Shown here piece by piece: positions 24,989-33,251 of a stretch of 64,000 bases of DNA (the stretch's first letter is position 1; each line of letters begins with the position of its first letter). The stretch comes from Firmicutes bacterium UBA3553 (lineage in GTDB: Bacteria; Bacillota; Clostridia; Tissierellales; Sedimentibacteraceae). The notes beneath the pieces were generated by a model. The model had not been told where the DNA came from. It made no database searches and saw only the letters and a list, made by a program, of their open reading frames with translations. The stretch spans positions 1-64,000 of the forward strand of contig DFOA01000029.1 in NCBI GenBank assembly GCA_002381185.1. The letters are read 5' to 3'. A program made the translations under genes and the position numbers.

Positions 24989-25937
24989 CGTACCACCTGT
25001 CTATAATGGGAAGAAATGAAACTCCTACAGCATTATCAGATGAATTTTCCTTTTGGGGAAGAATTATTTTAAATTCATTATCCAATCTTTCTAATATCGA
25101 GTTTCTGATTATGCCGTTGGATGCAACTCCTCCGGCAAGGATTACAATATCAAAATGATATTTTGATTTTATGTTTTTAATTATATGTAAAATGCAGTCT
25201 GCAACATATTTAAACAGGGAATTTATAATGGATTCTTTGTTGTATTTATCTGAAAGGTATAAATTGTTATAATGGTTTTCCATACCGGACAGGTTAATAT
25301 AAGATTCCCCGCTGATTGCAGGTGATTTAATATTTTCTATATTAAGATTATTCTCTAAATATTTTTCCATATGCATGCCGCAAGGAAAAGGAAATTCCAT
25401 AAGTGTTCCGACCCTGTCAATAAGCTGTCCGAATGTAATATCCATGCTTCCTCCTGCTATGACTGCGTCATAACCTTTTTGTGCTTTTTTCACACTTAAA
25501 AATTCAGTAGTTCCTCCTGACATGTGAATTGCAAGAATATTATCATTTATTTCCTTATATTCATCAAGCAGTGAAGCAGCAATATGATTTTCCTGGTGAG
25601 AATATTCCACATACTTGCAATTTAACGTTTTAGCAATTGTTTTACCATAGTTTTGTCCAACTGTGAAAACCGGCATGTAAGAGCCCTCAACATTTCTTGG
25701 CCTTGAGCTTACGGAAACAATTTTTACATTTTTTAAATCTGCTTCTAGTTCATCATACAGCTTACAAAAATTTCTCATATGCTGAAACACCGCATCCTGT
25801 TGTCTCAGACCCTTTTGGCCTGCCGGAACGTTTAAAACTGTTCTTTTATCGAGTATTATTTCCTTGCTGTTAAAATCCGCCAAAGCAATGGAAGTTGTAT
25901 AGGCACTTGTGTCAATGCCCAGTATGTAATCTGTCAT
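24969..25937 (-). CDS. Kae1/TsaD-like ASKHA-fold protein (peptidase M22 family paralogue)
   Basis: 322 residues. ILGIDTSAYTTSIALAD at the start, HQENH (the HxEgH metal site) near 115 and GGVASNGIIRNSI near the C-terminus place it in the TsaD/Kae1 family. It is not the usual housekeeping TsaD, which carries HHMEGH and a longer insert; this type is typically found between nusB and xseA in Clostridia. A role in tRNA t6A or protein modification is unproven. It overlaps nusB by four bases. Confidence 0.8.
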   Translation of the reverse strand: MTDYILGIDTSAYTTSIALADFNSKEIILDKRTVLNVPAGQKGLRQQDAVFQHMRNFCKLYDELEADLKNVKIVSVSSRPRNVEGSYMPVFTVGQNYGKTIAKTLNCKYVEYSHQENHIAASLLDEYKEINDNILAIHMSGGTTEFLSVKKAQKGYDAVIAGGSMDITFGQLIDRVGTLMEFPFPCGMHMEKYLENNLNIENIKSPAISGESYINLSGMENHYNNLYLSDKYNKESIINSLFKYVADCILHIIKNIKSKYHFDIVILAGGVASNGIIRNSILERLDNEFKIILPQKENSSDNAVGVSFLPIIDRWYDEIKTN

Positions 25938-26338
25938 TTTTCAATACACCTTACAACTGTACCCAATAGGCCGTTTATAAACTTGTGCGAGTCTTCATTT
26001 GAATATTTTTTACTTATTTCAACAGCTTCATTTATTGAAACAGATTCTGGGATTGAAGCATTGTATAATATTTCTGACAATGCGACACGCAGTATTGCCA
26101 GGTCAACCTTTGCAATTCTGCTTATTTTCCAGTCCTTAGAATTTTCTGTAATATAATTGTCGATTATCTCAAGATGGTCGATCATGTCATCCATGGTTTT
26201 GTCCAGATAGTCAGTATCAACGCCTTCTATTTCAAAATGATTGATATATTTGCATGGGAGTGTTTTGTCAAAATCTTTGTTAATATCCATGCAATATGCT
26301 ATTTTAACTGCTTCTTCTCTTGTTTCTTTTCGTTTCAT
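25934..26338 (-). CDS. nusB: Transcription antitermination factor NusB
   Basis: 134 residues of all-helical NusB type: REEAVKIAYCMDI at the start, then RIAKVDLAILRVALSEIL and SINEAVEISKKYS. NusB joins NusE (S10) on boxA RNA during rRNA transcription. Confidence 0.94.
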   Translation of the reverse strand: MKRKETREEAVKIAYCMDINKDFDKTLPCKYINHFEIEGVDTDYLDKTMDDMIDHLEIIDNYITENSKDWKISRIAKVDLAILRVALSEILYNASIPESVSINEAVEISKKYSNEDSHKFINGLLGTVVRCIEK

Positions 26339-26379
26339 ATTTCCTCCGTTAGCAGGTATCAGTGTAAATAGGGTTGGGG

Positions 26380-26439
26380 TATAGCCCTGAGGTTAGGGCA
26401 TACACAATTATAGATTGACAATTTGTAATTGTCAATCTA
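26380..26439. other. Two hairpins in the leader of nusB
   Basis: Just after the Asp23-like gene stands a 13-bp perfect stem (26411-26423 with 26427-26439, three-base loop), and next to it TATAGCCCT with AGGGCATA (about 26380-26401). Neither has a good U-run on the minus strand. They may protect or attenuate the transcript. Confidence 0.6.
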
Positions 26440-26455
26440 TATTAGTTTTATATTC

Positions 26456-26845
26456 TTATTCAATTATGTCAGTTTCAATAACTTCTTTATCTTTTTCTTT
26501 TTCTTGTATTATGTTGAGTACATGGACATTGACTGCAGCTACTTCCATATCTGTCATTGTTTCAATTTCTTTTTTAACAACAGATTGGACTTCTTTTGCC
26601 ACTTCGCTTATTTTATAGCCGTATTCAACATTTATAAAAATGTCTAAAACAACAGTATTTTCATTTAATTCAACCTTTATTCCCTTTGAGTAATTATTTT
26701 TGGAGAATAAATTTGAAATTCCGTCGGCTACTCCTGTGCGAGCTGTGCTTACGCCTTTAACTCCGCTGGTTGCTATGCCTGCTATTATAATAACTACATC
26801 ATCAGATATTTTTACCTGACCGATTCCTAAATTTTCGTTATCCAT
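26456..26845 (-). CDS. Asp23/Gls24 family envelope stress protein
   Basis: 129 residues. The DUF322 pattern is clear: GQVKISDDVVIIIAGIATSG, then GVSTARTG, VELNENTVVLDIFINVEYG and VNVHVLNI. Common next to spoIIIAH and nusB in Firmicutes. Function of this copy is unknown; S. aureus Asp23 is membrane-associated. Confidence 0.9.
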   Translation of the reverse strand: MDNENLGIGQVKISDDVVIIIAGIATSGVKGVSTARTGVADGISNLFSKNNYSKGIKVELNENTVVLDIFINVEYGYKISEVAKEVQSVVKKEIETMTDMEVAAVNVHVLNIIQEKEKDKEVIETDIIE

Positions 26846-26887
26846 CTTAGCACCTCCTCCAATGATTATATCAGAAGTTGTAAATTT

Positions 26888-27757
26888 TTACAAATCAATA
26901 TTATCAAATTTAACAATTTTTATTTGTGACGGTTCATAATCTGTTTCCGAAACAATCACATCCAATATTTTAGTTGCATCTGCCTGTTCAATGGTATCGT
27001 TGGTAACAACTTTAACCATATTTTCGTCTACAATTACTACTGTCTCATTGTAACCTTTTGATTGAAGCATCAGTTCAATATCTTTTTCTGTATTAATGAA
27101 TTCATTTTTGTTTAATAGCAAGGCTTCAAACTGATTTTTGGTTTCAGCAGAAATTGTTTCATTGCTCAGACTTTTTTCAAGATGATCGACAACATCCATA
27201 TTTCCTTTTTCTTTATTTAGCTTGAAGTTTGCAAAATTGCTGTTCAGCATATCAAAAATTCCATTGGAGGACGCTACTACCGAATCATTTTTTAATATGT
27301 TGGTAATATCACCGAGTATAACATAATCTAATTCGTCTTCGGGAGCCTCAGCAACTGCTGCCTCATCTTTAGCAGAAGCAATGTCTTGAGATTCTTCAGC
27401 TGCTACGTCTGTTGTTTCTTCAGTTTTCGCTACGTCTGTTGTTCCTTCAGTTTCCGCTACTTCCTCAGATCCTTTTCCGCCTTCCTGAACATCTGCCGGC
27501 GCATTTACTGCCATATCTGTCTTATCGGTTTGTTCCAAAATTTCCACTAATTCTGCTCCATGCATATCTTCAGTATCATCTTCAACAATTTGTGCTTTAT
27601 CTTTATCCATTATATCAGCTTGCAGTTCTTCTTCAAATTGTGCATAATCCTCTTCATTAAATACATTCTCCGGCGTCATGGTCATATTTACATAACCTAT
27701 TATAAATATTATTGCCAAAGAAGTTAAAAATACTAATGTTTCCTTTCTCATAATCAT
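26888..27757 (-). CDS. spoIIIAH: Stage III sporulation protein AH, with acidic linker
   Basis: 289 residues. A single N-terminal membrane segment (FLTSLAIIFIIGYVNM), then a long acidic, low-complexity linker of about 100 residues with near repeats (EGTTDVAKTEETTDVAAEE), then the YscJ/FliF-like ring domain (about 170-289, ending DYEPSQIKIVKF). SpoIIIAH pairs with forespore SpoIIQ across the septum. Homologues have shorter linkers. Confidence 0.9.
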   Translation of the reverse strand: MIMRKETLVFLTSLAIIFIIGYVNMTMTPENVFNEEDYAQFEEELQADIMDKDKAQIVEDDTEDMHGAELVEILEQTDKTDMAVNAPADVQEGGKGSEEVAETEGTTDVAKTEETTDVAAEESQDIASAKDEAAVAEAPEDELDYVILGDITNILKNDSVVASSNGIFDMLNSNFANFKLNKEKGNMDVVDHLEKSLSNETISAETKNQFEALLLNKNEFINTEKDIELMLQSKGYNETVVIVDENMVKVVTNDTIEQADATKILDVIVSETDYEPSQIKIVKFDNIDL

Positions 27758-27781
27758 AATTACCCCCTGAGTTAAATTCTA

Positions 27782-28345
27782 TTATCTGTTAGATAATATT
27801 ATTTCGATATCATTTAAATTGATATCTAATAAAGTTTTTACACAGTTCATAAGAATTGTATAAATATCTTTATTTCCATTATACTTCGCTACTACCAACA
27901 CACCTGATATTTTAGGATATTCGTAATATCTTTCTACTACCTGATTATTATTACCCAGTATAACTTTGTTCTGCTTAGTGTCTCTTTTCACCTCTCTTTT
28001 TGTGCCGTCGCCGCCAATCTCAATATTTGTTTCATTGCTGGTATTTTCATCATAAACAGGTTTCATTTCCGGAGTATTTTTTGTATATATCATTACATCA
28101 ACGCTCTCCATGTTTTCGATTTTTAAAAGGATGCTCTCCAACCTCTTTTCTAATGAATATACGTAGCTTTCAGCTGTCATATCCTGGTTTTCATTGCTGC
28201 TTGGTACAAGTTTGGAGGTTTCGGTACCTGTAATTTTAGAAGTATCAAGCTTAAGGATTAATGAAATAATAACCAGTAATATAAAAATATTTACCGCGTA
28301 CTTTAAATTTTTATTGTCTTTGAACATATTTAAAAAATTATTCAT
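27782..28345 (-). CDS. spoIIIAG: Stage III sporulation protein AG
   Basis: 187 residues. An N-terminal membrane segment (YAVNIFILLVIISLILKL) and a C-terminal ring-building domain ending VVAKYNGNKDIYTILMNCVKTL. SpoIIIAG forms a large ring in the feeding-tube channel. Length is normal. Confidence 0.9.
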   Translation of the reverse strand: MNNFLNMFKDNKNLKYAVNIFILLVIISLILKLDTSKITGTETSKLVPSSNENQDMTAESYVYSLEKRLESILLKIENMESVDVMIYTKNTPEMKPVYDENTSNETNIEIGGDGTKREVKRDTKQNKVILGNNNQVVERYYEYPKISGVLVVAKYNGNKDIYTILMNCVKTLLDINLNDIEIILSNR

Positions 28346-28356
28346 ATGTGCCTCCG

Positions 28357-28794
28357 TTATTCTACATATATGTTATCTGAACTTATTTGAAAGATTTCAG
28401 CCAGTCTTGATTTTAACTTATTGATTTCATCCATGCTAAGCAATTTATTTAACACAACCACTGCTTTTACATCCATGTTCTCTGTAAAATTAAATGTTAT
28501 ACTTTTTACAACATCATCTCCTTCAAACTGGTTTTCGTTTATGGAATCAATAAAATTCTGGTCAATGCTATTGACGCTTACCTCTCTTTCGTAAGAAAAG
28601 TCCTTTGACGGTATGTCTTGTAGCCTGTTTAAATCTATGCTTCCATTTAAAAATATATTATCCAGGATATAAATCATGATAAATATTTTTATTGTAATTC
28701 GACAAAATTTTTGTGTCTTTCCTTCCGGAAAGATTATCATTATGATGTTGAACATCAATATCAAAATTAGTATGTTTACTATTATATTTTTCAT
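28357..28794 (-). CDS. spoIIIAF: Stage III sporulation protein AF
   Basis: 145 residues. Two N-terminal membrane segments (NILILILMFNIIMIIF and FIMIYILDNIF) and a C-terminal RBM-like domain ending SRLAEIFQISSDNIYV. Operon position and length fit SpoIIIAF. Confidence 0.88.
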   Translation of the reverse strand: MKNIIVNILILILMFNIIMIIFPEGKTQKFCRITIKIFIMIYILDNIFLNGSIDLNRLQDIPSKDFSYEREVSVNSIDQNFIDSINENQFEGDDVVKSITFNFTENMDVKAVVVLNKLLSMDEINKLKSRLAEIFQISSDNIYVE

Positions 28795-28797
28795 AAG

Positions 28798-29931
28798 CTA
28801 CCCAAAGATATTATTCATGTAATTTAGTAAGATCGAATAATAAACTGTTACGATTATTATTGGTGTTAACAGACAAATTAGGTATATATAAAACATATCA
28901 GCCATTTCATAAATAAGCTTGGATATATTTTCATTAAACGGCTCTGTGAGAACTCCCACTGCTTTATACAAAACCAAAGCCAGGGCAATTTTTATAAGTG
29001 ATCCGCCAAATGCTGAAAACATGAAAATTATTATTACAATTCCCAGGACGTCCTTTATCATTAAAACACTTTTTAAGAACACTCCGAAGAAATTGCCTAC
29101 TGCATTGCCGATTACAGGCGCTGCGGCAGGAGATAATGCTTTTATGGAACTTATAAAAATATTATCTGTTTTATATAATATATATCCTTGTACAGAAAAA
29201 TTTATGACTACAATAATCATATATCCAGACAAAATTAATAAAGTTGCCTTTTTTAAAAACTTGTACAAAAGTTTTGCATTGATTAATTTACTCATATTAT
29301 TGATTAAAATCACAGCTATCATCACGATTGTCATTATATCAGTAAAAGAATAAATAAATTGGGTAGTGATTCCAATAATGTAATTGAGAGATGTGTAGAA
29401 AAACTGCAGGATGCTGAGCTTTCCAAATGTGAGCATCGCTGCCATAAATACGGCATTTATTTCTTCAGTAATAGTTTTAAATTCAGCAAAGTCTGTCTTC
29501 ATAATATTTTTTATATTCAAGACATCTTTCAATATTATTGTGAAAATAATCATCACCGAGAACAACACAACTATATCGGAAACACTTTGGCTTGAAAACT
29601 CATCAGAGAAATATTTTATTATTGTTAAAATCATACATATTACCAATATATTAATACCTGTTTTAACAATGTCTCTGAAAAAGTTCTGTTCATTTTCAAG
29701 CTCATACAGTAAATAGTCCTTTAAGCTTATATCGAGTCTCCCTTTAAATGCATTTCCAATCAGCTCTCTTATGCTGATATTGTTGTCCCTGAAATACGAG
29801 TTGTTGTTATTGATGTACTCTTCCAGATTTTCAACAGGAACCTTTTCTATCGCTTCATCCATAACTGCTGCAAAAACATTTGTACCTAAAGTAAGAATTA
29901 TTAATATAAACATTATTATTTTTTTTTTCAT
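28798..29931 (-). CDS. spoIIIAE: Stage III sporulation protein AE
   Basis: 377 residues from the ATG at 29931 with a GGGTGATG site; an ORF to 29967 would overlap spoIIIAD. A cleavable or membrane N-terminus (IIMFILIILTLGTNVFAA) and about eight membrane segments. It is the largest channel protein of the operon. Confidence 0.9.
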   Translation of the reverse strand: MKKKIIMFILIILTLGTNVFAAVMDEAIEKVPVENLEEYINNNNSYFRDNNISIRELIGNAFKGRLDISLKDYLLYELENEQNFFRDIVKTGINILVICMILTIIKYFSDEFSSQSVSDIVVLFSVMIIFTIILKDVLNIKNIMKTDFAEFKTITEEINAVFMAAMLTFGKLSILQFFYTSLNYIIGITTQFIYSFTDIMTIVMIAVILINNMSKLINAKLLYKFLKKATLLILSGYMIIVVINFSVQGYILYKTDNIFISSIKALSPAAAPVIGNAVGNFFGVFLKSVLMIKDVLGIVIIIFMFSAFGGSLIKIALALVLYKAVGVLTEPFNENISKLIYEMADMFYIYLICLLTPIIIVTVYYSILLNYMNNIFG

Positions 29932-29935
29932 CTCA

Positions 29936-30325
29936 TCACCCGTTAACAAGCAGCAATATTTGATCAAGGAATATTTTTATTATATCAATTGAATAAATGA
30001 GAATTATCAGCTTCCCTGCCATCTCCACCTTTTTGCCGACGGATTCGTAATTTAAATCCTTGCAAAGAAGTGAAATAAAATCACAAATATATGCAATACC
30101 CACAATTTTTAAAATAGTTGCAAAATATTCTATTTTAATATTGTATCTTACAAATATATCTATGAATTCCTGAACATATCCTTTCAATTCCCTGAAAAGT
30201 ATGAGCATGACCAGGATGCCGAAAATAACAGTAATATGAACCTTGAACTCTTTATTGAAGTTTGAAATTGTAATTCCCAGGATAACCGTGATTACAGCAA
30301 TAAATATAATTTGTGCAAGCAACAT
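29936..30325 (-). CDS. spoIIIAD: Stage III sporulation protein AD
   Basis: 129 residues from the ATG at 30325 with AAAGGAATG; longer ORF reaches into spoIIIAC. Multi-membrane protein (IIFIAVITVILGITI, VIFGILVMLILF). Follows spoIIIAC closely. Confidence 0.9.
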   Translation of the reverse strand: MLLAQIIFIAVITVILGITISNFNKEFKVHITVIFGILVMLILFRELKGYVQEFIDIFVRYNIKIEYFATILKIVGIAYICDFISLLCKDLNYESVGKKVEMAGKLIILIYSIDIIKIFLDQILLLVNG

Positions 30326-30338
30326 ATCATTCCTTTCA

Positions 30339-30536
30339 TCAATACAAGTTAAATACTGACTTAACCTCCATGAACAAATCATTCATCATGCCAACAATGA
30401 GAGCCATTACAACTATTACTCCCGTGAGTGTAACAAACATTGCTTGTTCGTCTCTTCCCGTTTTAGATAAAATCTGATTAAAAACTGCTACTACTATTCC
30501 TATTGCACCAACCTTTAAAATTAAATCAATATCCAT
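30339..30536 (-). CDS. spoIIIAC: Stage III sporulation protein AC
   Basis: 65 residues, two membrane segments with DLILKVGAIGIVVAVFNQIL and VTLTGVIVVMALIVGM. Normal length. Confidence 0.92.
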   Translation of the reverse strand: MDIDLILKVGAIGIVVAVFNQILSKTGRDEQAMFVTLTGVIVVMALIVGMMNDLFMEVKSVFNLY

Positions 30537-30545
30537 ATTAGCCTC

Positions 30546-31049
30546 CTAGATTAAAATAACAGCGGTCAAGCATCCCACCAATATTGAAATCCTGTTGTTC
30601 AGGTTTTTTTTCTCAGTGTGTGACCTTTCAAAATGCTTCATGGAATTCTCCATTTCCCTGATTGTAAAAAGAAGCTTCTTATCCAATATGTCTGAATAGG
30701 TGCTTCCGTAATAATTGATTATGTCTGAAAAATAATTATTGAATTCATCAGGCGTATTTAAAAGTGTTTTCATGAAGCATTCAAATTCATATTTACTTTT
30801 TTTATGAGATAGTTCGTTTTGAAGCCTTGAGCAAAGCATTTTAATTTTTTCGTTTTTAAAACCATAATTCATATATATTTCATCATAGGACATTTTCATA
30901 TCACAGGAATAGATTCTCAAGTAGTCTGTGAAATCCAGAAGTTCCTTCATGTTGTTCAAACACTTGTCTCCGTAGTCATTAATAAATTTAAAAATACATT
31001 TCACTGTGACAATTGTAAGAACAAATAATGATGACTTAACCCAAATCAT
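30546..31049 (-). CDS. spoIIIAB: Stage III sporulation protein AB
   Basis: 167 residues. N-terminal membrane segment (LFVLTIVTVKCIFKFI), helical cytoplasmic domain and a C-terminal membrane segment (ISILVGCLTAVILI), similar to GspF/TadC-like folds. Overlaps the spoIIIAA stop by 14 bases. Confidence 0.88.
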   Translation of the reverse strand: MIWVKSSLFVLTIVTVKCIFKFINDYGDKCLNNMKELLDFTDYLRIYSCDMKMSYDEIYMNYGFKNEKIKMLCSRLQNELSHKKSKYEFECFMKTLLNTPDEFNNYFSDIINYYGSTYSDILDKKLLFTIREMENSMKHFERSHTEKKNLNNRISILVGCLTAVILI

Positions 31050-31968
31050 TAAAAATCACCCTATTTCTTTCAAAATCGTAAACCTCTTTTACAACACATG
31101 GTTTTTTACTGTTTTTTAATATTATTGCTCTGTCAAAAAAGTTGTTTTCTATGATTGTTTTCATGTACAAATTTTTTTTAACATCATCAAGACTGAACCC
31201 ATGAGCTGTGGTGATTATATTTACGCCGCTTTTAAGCGCATACTGCAATATTTCAAAATCATCCTTTGATCCCAGTTCATCAGAAACAATAACTTTTGGG
31301 GAAAGAGCTCGTATTCCCATTATGAAGCCTTCTTTCTTCATGCAGTAAGACAAAATATCCGTGCGGCACCCTACATACATTTGAGGAATACCGTTATATA
31401 TTGCAGATATTTCACCCCTTTCATCTATGAGTGTAACATCGCATCCTTCAAAATAGGGACTGTTTGTCCCGTCGCTTAGATTTCTGCATAAATCTCTGAT
31501 AAATGTTGTCTTACCAGACAGCGGGGGGCCGATTATCAATGTGTTGTAAATATCTTTGCTGGAGTTTATAAAATATTTTGTGTAATTTCCTGAGCATCCC
31601 GGATATTCCCTCGCTATTCTTATATTTAAAGAAGTAATGTTTTTAAAGCCTTTAAAACTGTAGCCCTCGTATATGCAATCACCGCCGAGTCCTACTCTGT
31701 GCCCTCCCCCAATGGTTATATATCCACTTTTAATTTCTTTTTCAAAAGCATGAATTGAATTCCTCGTGAGGTTTGCAACAGTTTCGTCGATATCTCTTTT
31801 GCTTACCCTGTAATTGTCATCAAGAAAAAAAGATGATTTGACTTTTTTTACTAATATGAGACTGTTTATTCTAAGTCTTATTTCTACCGTGTCACTTCCC
31901 AGCAGCATAGACTGCTTGGACACAATATTCTTAAGATTGGCGCTTAAAAGCTTTAAAATATTGTTCAT
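31036..31968 (-). CDS. spoIIIAA: Stage III sporulation protein AA (ATPase)
   Basis: 310 residues from the ATG at 31968 with GGAGG upstream; a TTG one codon earlier is also open. Secretion-type ATPase with Walker A GPPLSGKTTFIRDL near 150-163, DERGEISA and SDELGSKDD. It probably powers the mother-cell-to-forespore channel. First gene of the eight-gene operon. Confidence 0.94.
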   Translation of the reverse strand: MNNILKLLSANLKNIVSKQSMLLGSDTVEIRLRINSLILVKKVKSSFFLDDNYRVSKRDIDETVANLTRNSIHAFEKEIKSGYITIGGGHRVGLGGDCIYEGYSFKGFKNITSLNIRIAREYPGCSGNYTKYFINSSKDIYNTLIIGPPLSGKTTFIRDLCRNLSDGTNSPYFEGCDVTLIDERGEISAIYNGIPQMYVGCRTDILSYCMKKEGFIMGIRALSPKVIVSDELGSKDDFEILQYALKSGVNIITTAHGFSLDDVKKNLYMKTIIENNFFDRAIILKNSKKPCVVKEVYDFERNRVIFNDLG

Positions 31969-32064
31969 CAATTCCTCCTATGTAAAAATCTTGTCCCCTT
32001 AATCTATAATATTAAGAAGATATAAAATTATGATTATTTGTATATATATTTTTATATAACGATA

Positions 32065-32119
32065 TGACGATTGATGGGCAATTGATTGGCGGTGGACTTG
32101 CAATTGATTTGCAACAGAT
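32065..32119. repeat. 11-bp degenerate repeat array C
   Basis: Five units: TGACGATTGAT, GGGCAATTGAT, TGGCGGTGGAC, TTGCAATTGAT, TTGCAACAGAT. They are the reverse complement of the units seen in the other arrays. It lies between spoIIIAA and the ribU promoter, and unlike three of its relatives it does not touch a stop codon. Confidence 0.85.
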
Positions 32120-32196
32120 CAAAGCAATTGCTTATTCAATAGAAATGAACACCGACGTAAACGTTGTATAAAAATATGAATTTTTTGTAAATAGTA

Positions 32197-32224
32197 TTTA
32201 CAATATAAATTTTTGTGGTATAAT
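32197..32224 (+). promoter_or_regulatory. Promoter of the FMN riboswitch-ribU unit
   Basis: TTTACA (32197-32202) and TATAAT (32219-32224), 16 bases apart, about ten bases ahead of the riboswitch. Confidence 0.75.
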
Positions 32225-32236
32225 GTCAATGTAAAC

Positions 32237-32405
32237 ATCTTCAGGGCAGGGTGAAATTCCCGACCGGCGGTAAAGTCCGCGAACCGAAAGGTTGAATTGG
32301 TGAAATTCCAATACCGACAGTAAAGTCTGGATGGTAGAAGAGATTACTTGCTTAAATGTGAGCAATTCTATCGAAGTTAGGCCTCTGAAGATTTCAGAGG
32401 CTTTT
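32237..32405 (+). promoter_or_regulatory. FMN riboswitch with terminator
   Basis: The conserved RFN pattern is clear: AGGGCAGGGTGAAATTCCCG, ACCGGCGGTAAAGTCC, GACAGTAAAGTCTGGATGG. A terminator follows: GCCTCTGAA (32381-32389), loop GAT, TTCAGAGGC (32393-32401) and a T-run. Bound FMN should end transcription before ribU. The 5' segment ATCTTCAG (32238-32245) can pair with CTGAAGAT at 32385-32392, as expected for a switch. Confidence 0.97.
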
Positions 32406-32489
32406 ATTATGCATAATTTCATTGTTCATAAATTCATGGTTGAGTCTCTGGTAATCTTTTAAATAGTGCAGGTGCACAAGGAGGAAAAT

Positions 32490-33101
32490 ATGAAAGGCGA
32501 AATTTCAGTGAAACAAAGAAGCAACACAAAAACAATAGCAAAAATAGGGGTATTGTCAGCAGTGGCAACAGTTTTAATGCTGTTTGAATTCCCATTATGG
32601 TTTGCTCCCAATTTTTATGAGTTAGACTTCAGCGAGGTTCCAGTACTTCTAGGAACATTTGCTCTAGGTCCGGCTGCAGGTGTTTCAATCGAGTTTATAA
32701 AAATATTGATTAACTTTGTATTAAACGGTACAGCTACAGGAGGAATCGGCGAGTTGGCAAACTTTATAATAGGCTGCGCTTTTGTAATTCCTGCGGGATA
32801 TATCTATAAACATAAAAAGTCGTTCAACAGCGCAATTATAGGTTTATTGGCAGGGACATTAGCTTTGGCAACGGTAGGCTCATTAATGAACTACTATTTG
32901 CTGCTTCCTGTATATTCAAAGGTATACGGAGCACCAATTCAGGCATTCATTGATATGGGAAATTTATTAAATCCAGCTATAACTGATTTAAAAACTCTTG
33001 TACTGTATGCTGTTGTTCCTTTCAATATGTTCAAAGGAATTGTGGTTTCAGCAATCACTTTACTTATATACAAAAAAATATCACCGATTTTGCACAGATA
33101 A
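32490..33101 (+). CDS. ribU: Riboflavin ECF transporter S component RibU
   Basis: 203 residues from the ATG at 32490 with AGGAGG upstream. About six membrane segments; the N-terminal motif KIGVLSAVATVLMLFEFPL and the FYELDFSEVPVLLGTFALGP stretch are typical. It binds riboflavin and works with a shared energising module elsewhere in the genome. Controlled by the FMN riboswitch. Confidence 0.95.
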   Translation: MKGEISVKQRSNTKTIAKIGVLSAVATVLMLFEFPLWFAPNFYELDFSEVPVLLGTFALGPAAGVSIEFIKILINFVLNGTATGGIGELANFIIGCAFVIPAGYIYKHKKSFNSAIIGLLAGTLALATVGSLMNYYLLLPVYSKVYGAPIQAFIDMGNLLNPAITDLKTLVLYAVVPFNMFKGIVVSAITLLIYKKISPILHR

Positions 33102-33120
33102 TCATCAAGATGAAATCTTT

Positions 33121-33145
33121 AAAGACGCTTATGCGTCTTTTTTTT
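33121..33145 (+). terminator. Terminator after ribU
   Basis: AAAGACGC (33121-33128), loop TTAT, GCGTCTTT (33133-33140), then more T. Confidence 0.9.
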
Positions 33146-33177
33146 GATGCTTTTCACTTCAATACTTTTAATAACAC

Positions 33178-33207
33178 TTGACTGTAAAGTACGGAATATA
33201 ATATAAT
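33178..33207 (+). promoter_or_regulatory. Promoter of the MFS gene
   Basis: TTGACT (33178-33183) and TATAAT (33202-33207), 18 bases apart. A small palindrome, ATAACGTTAT, follows directly at 33206-33215. Confidence 0.6.
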
Positions 33208-33251
33208 AACGTTATCAAGAAAATTATACCATATTTAGAAAGGAATATTAC

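Noticed and set aside
28919..29353. 144-residue plus-strand ORF
   Set aside because: Antisense of the membrane protein SpoIIIAE; hydrophobic codons mirror as open frames.
32198..32422. 74-residue minus-strand ORF
   Set aside because: It is the complement of the ribU promoter and FMN riboswitch; base conservation there is for RNA structure.
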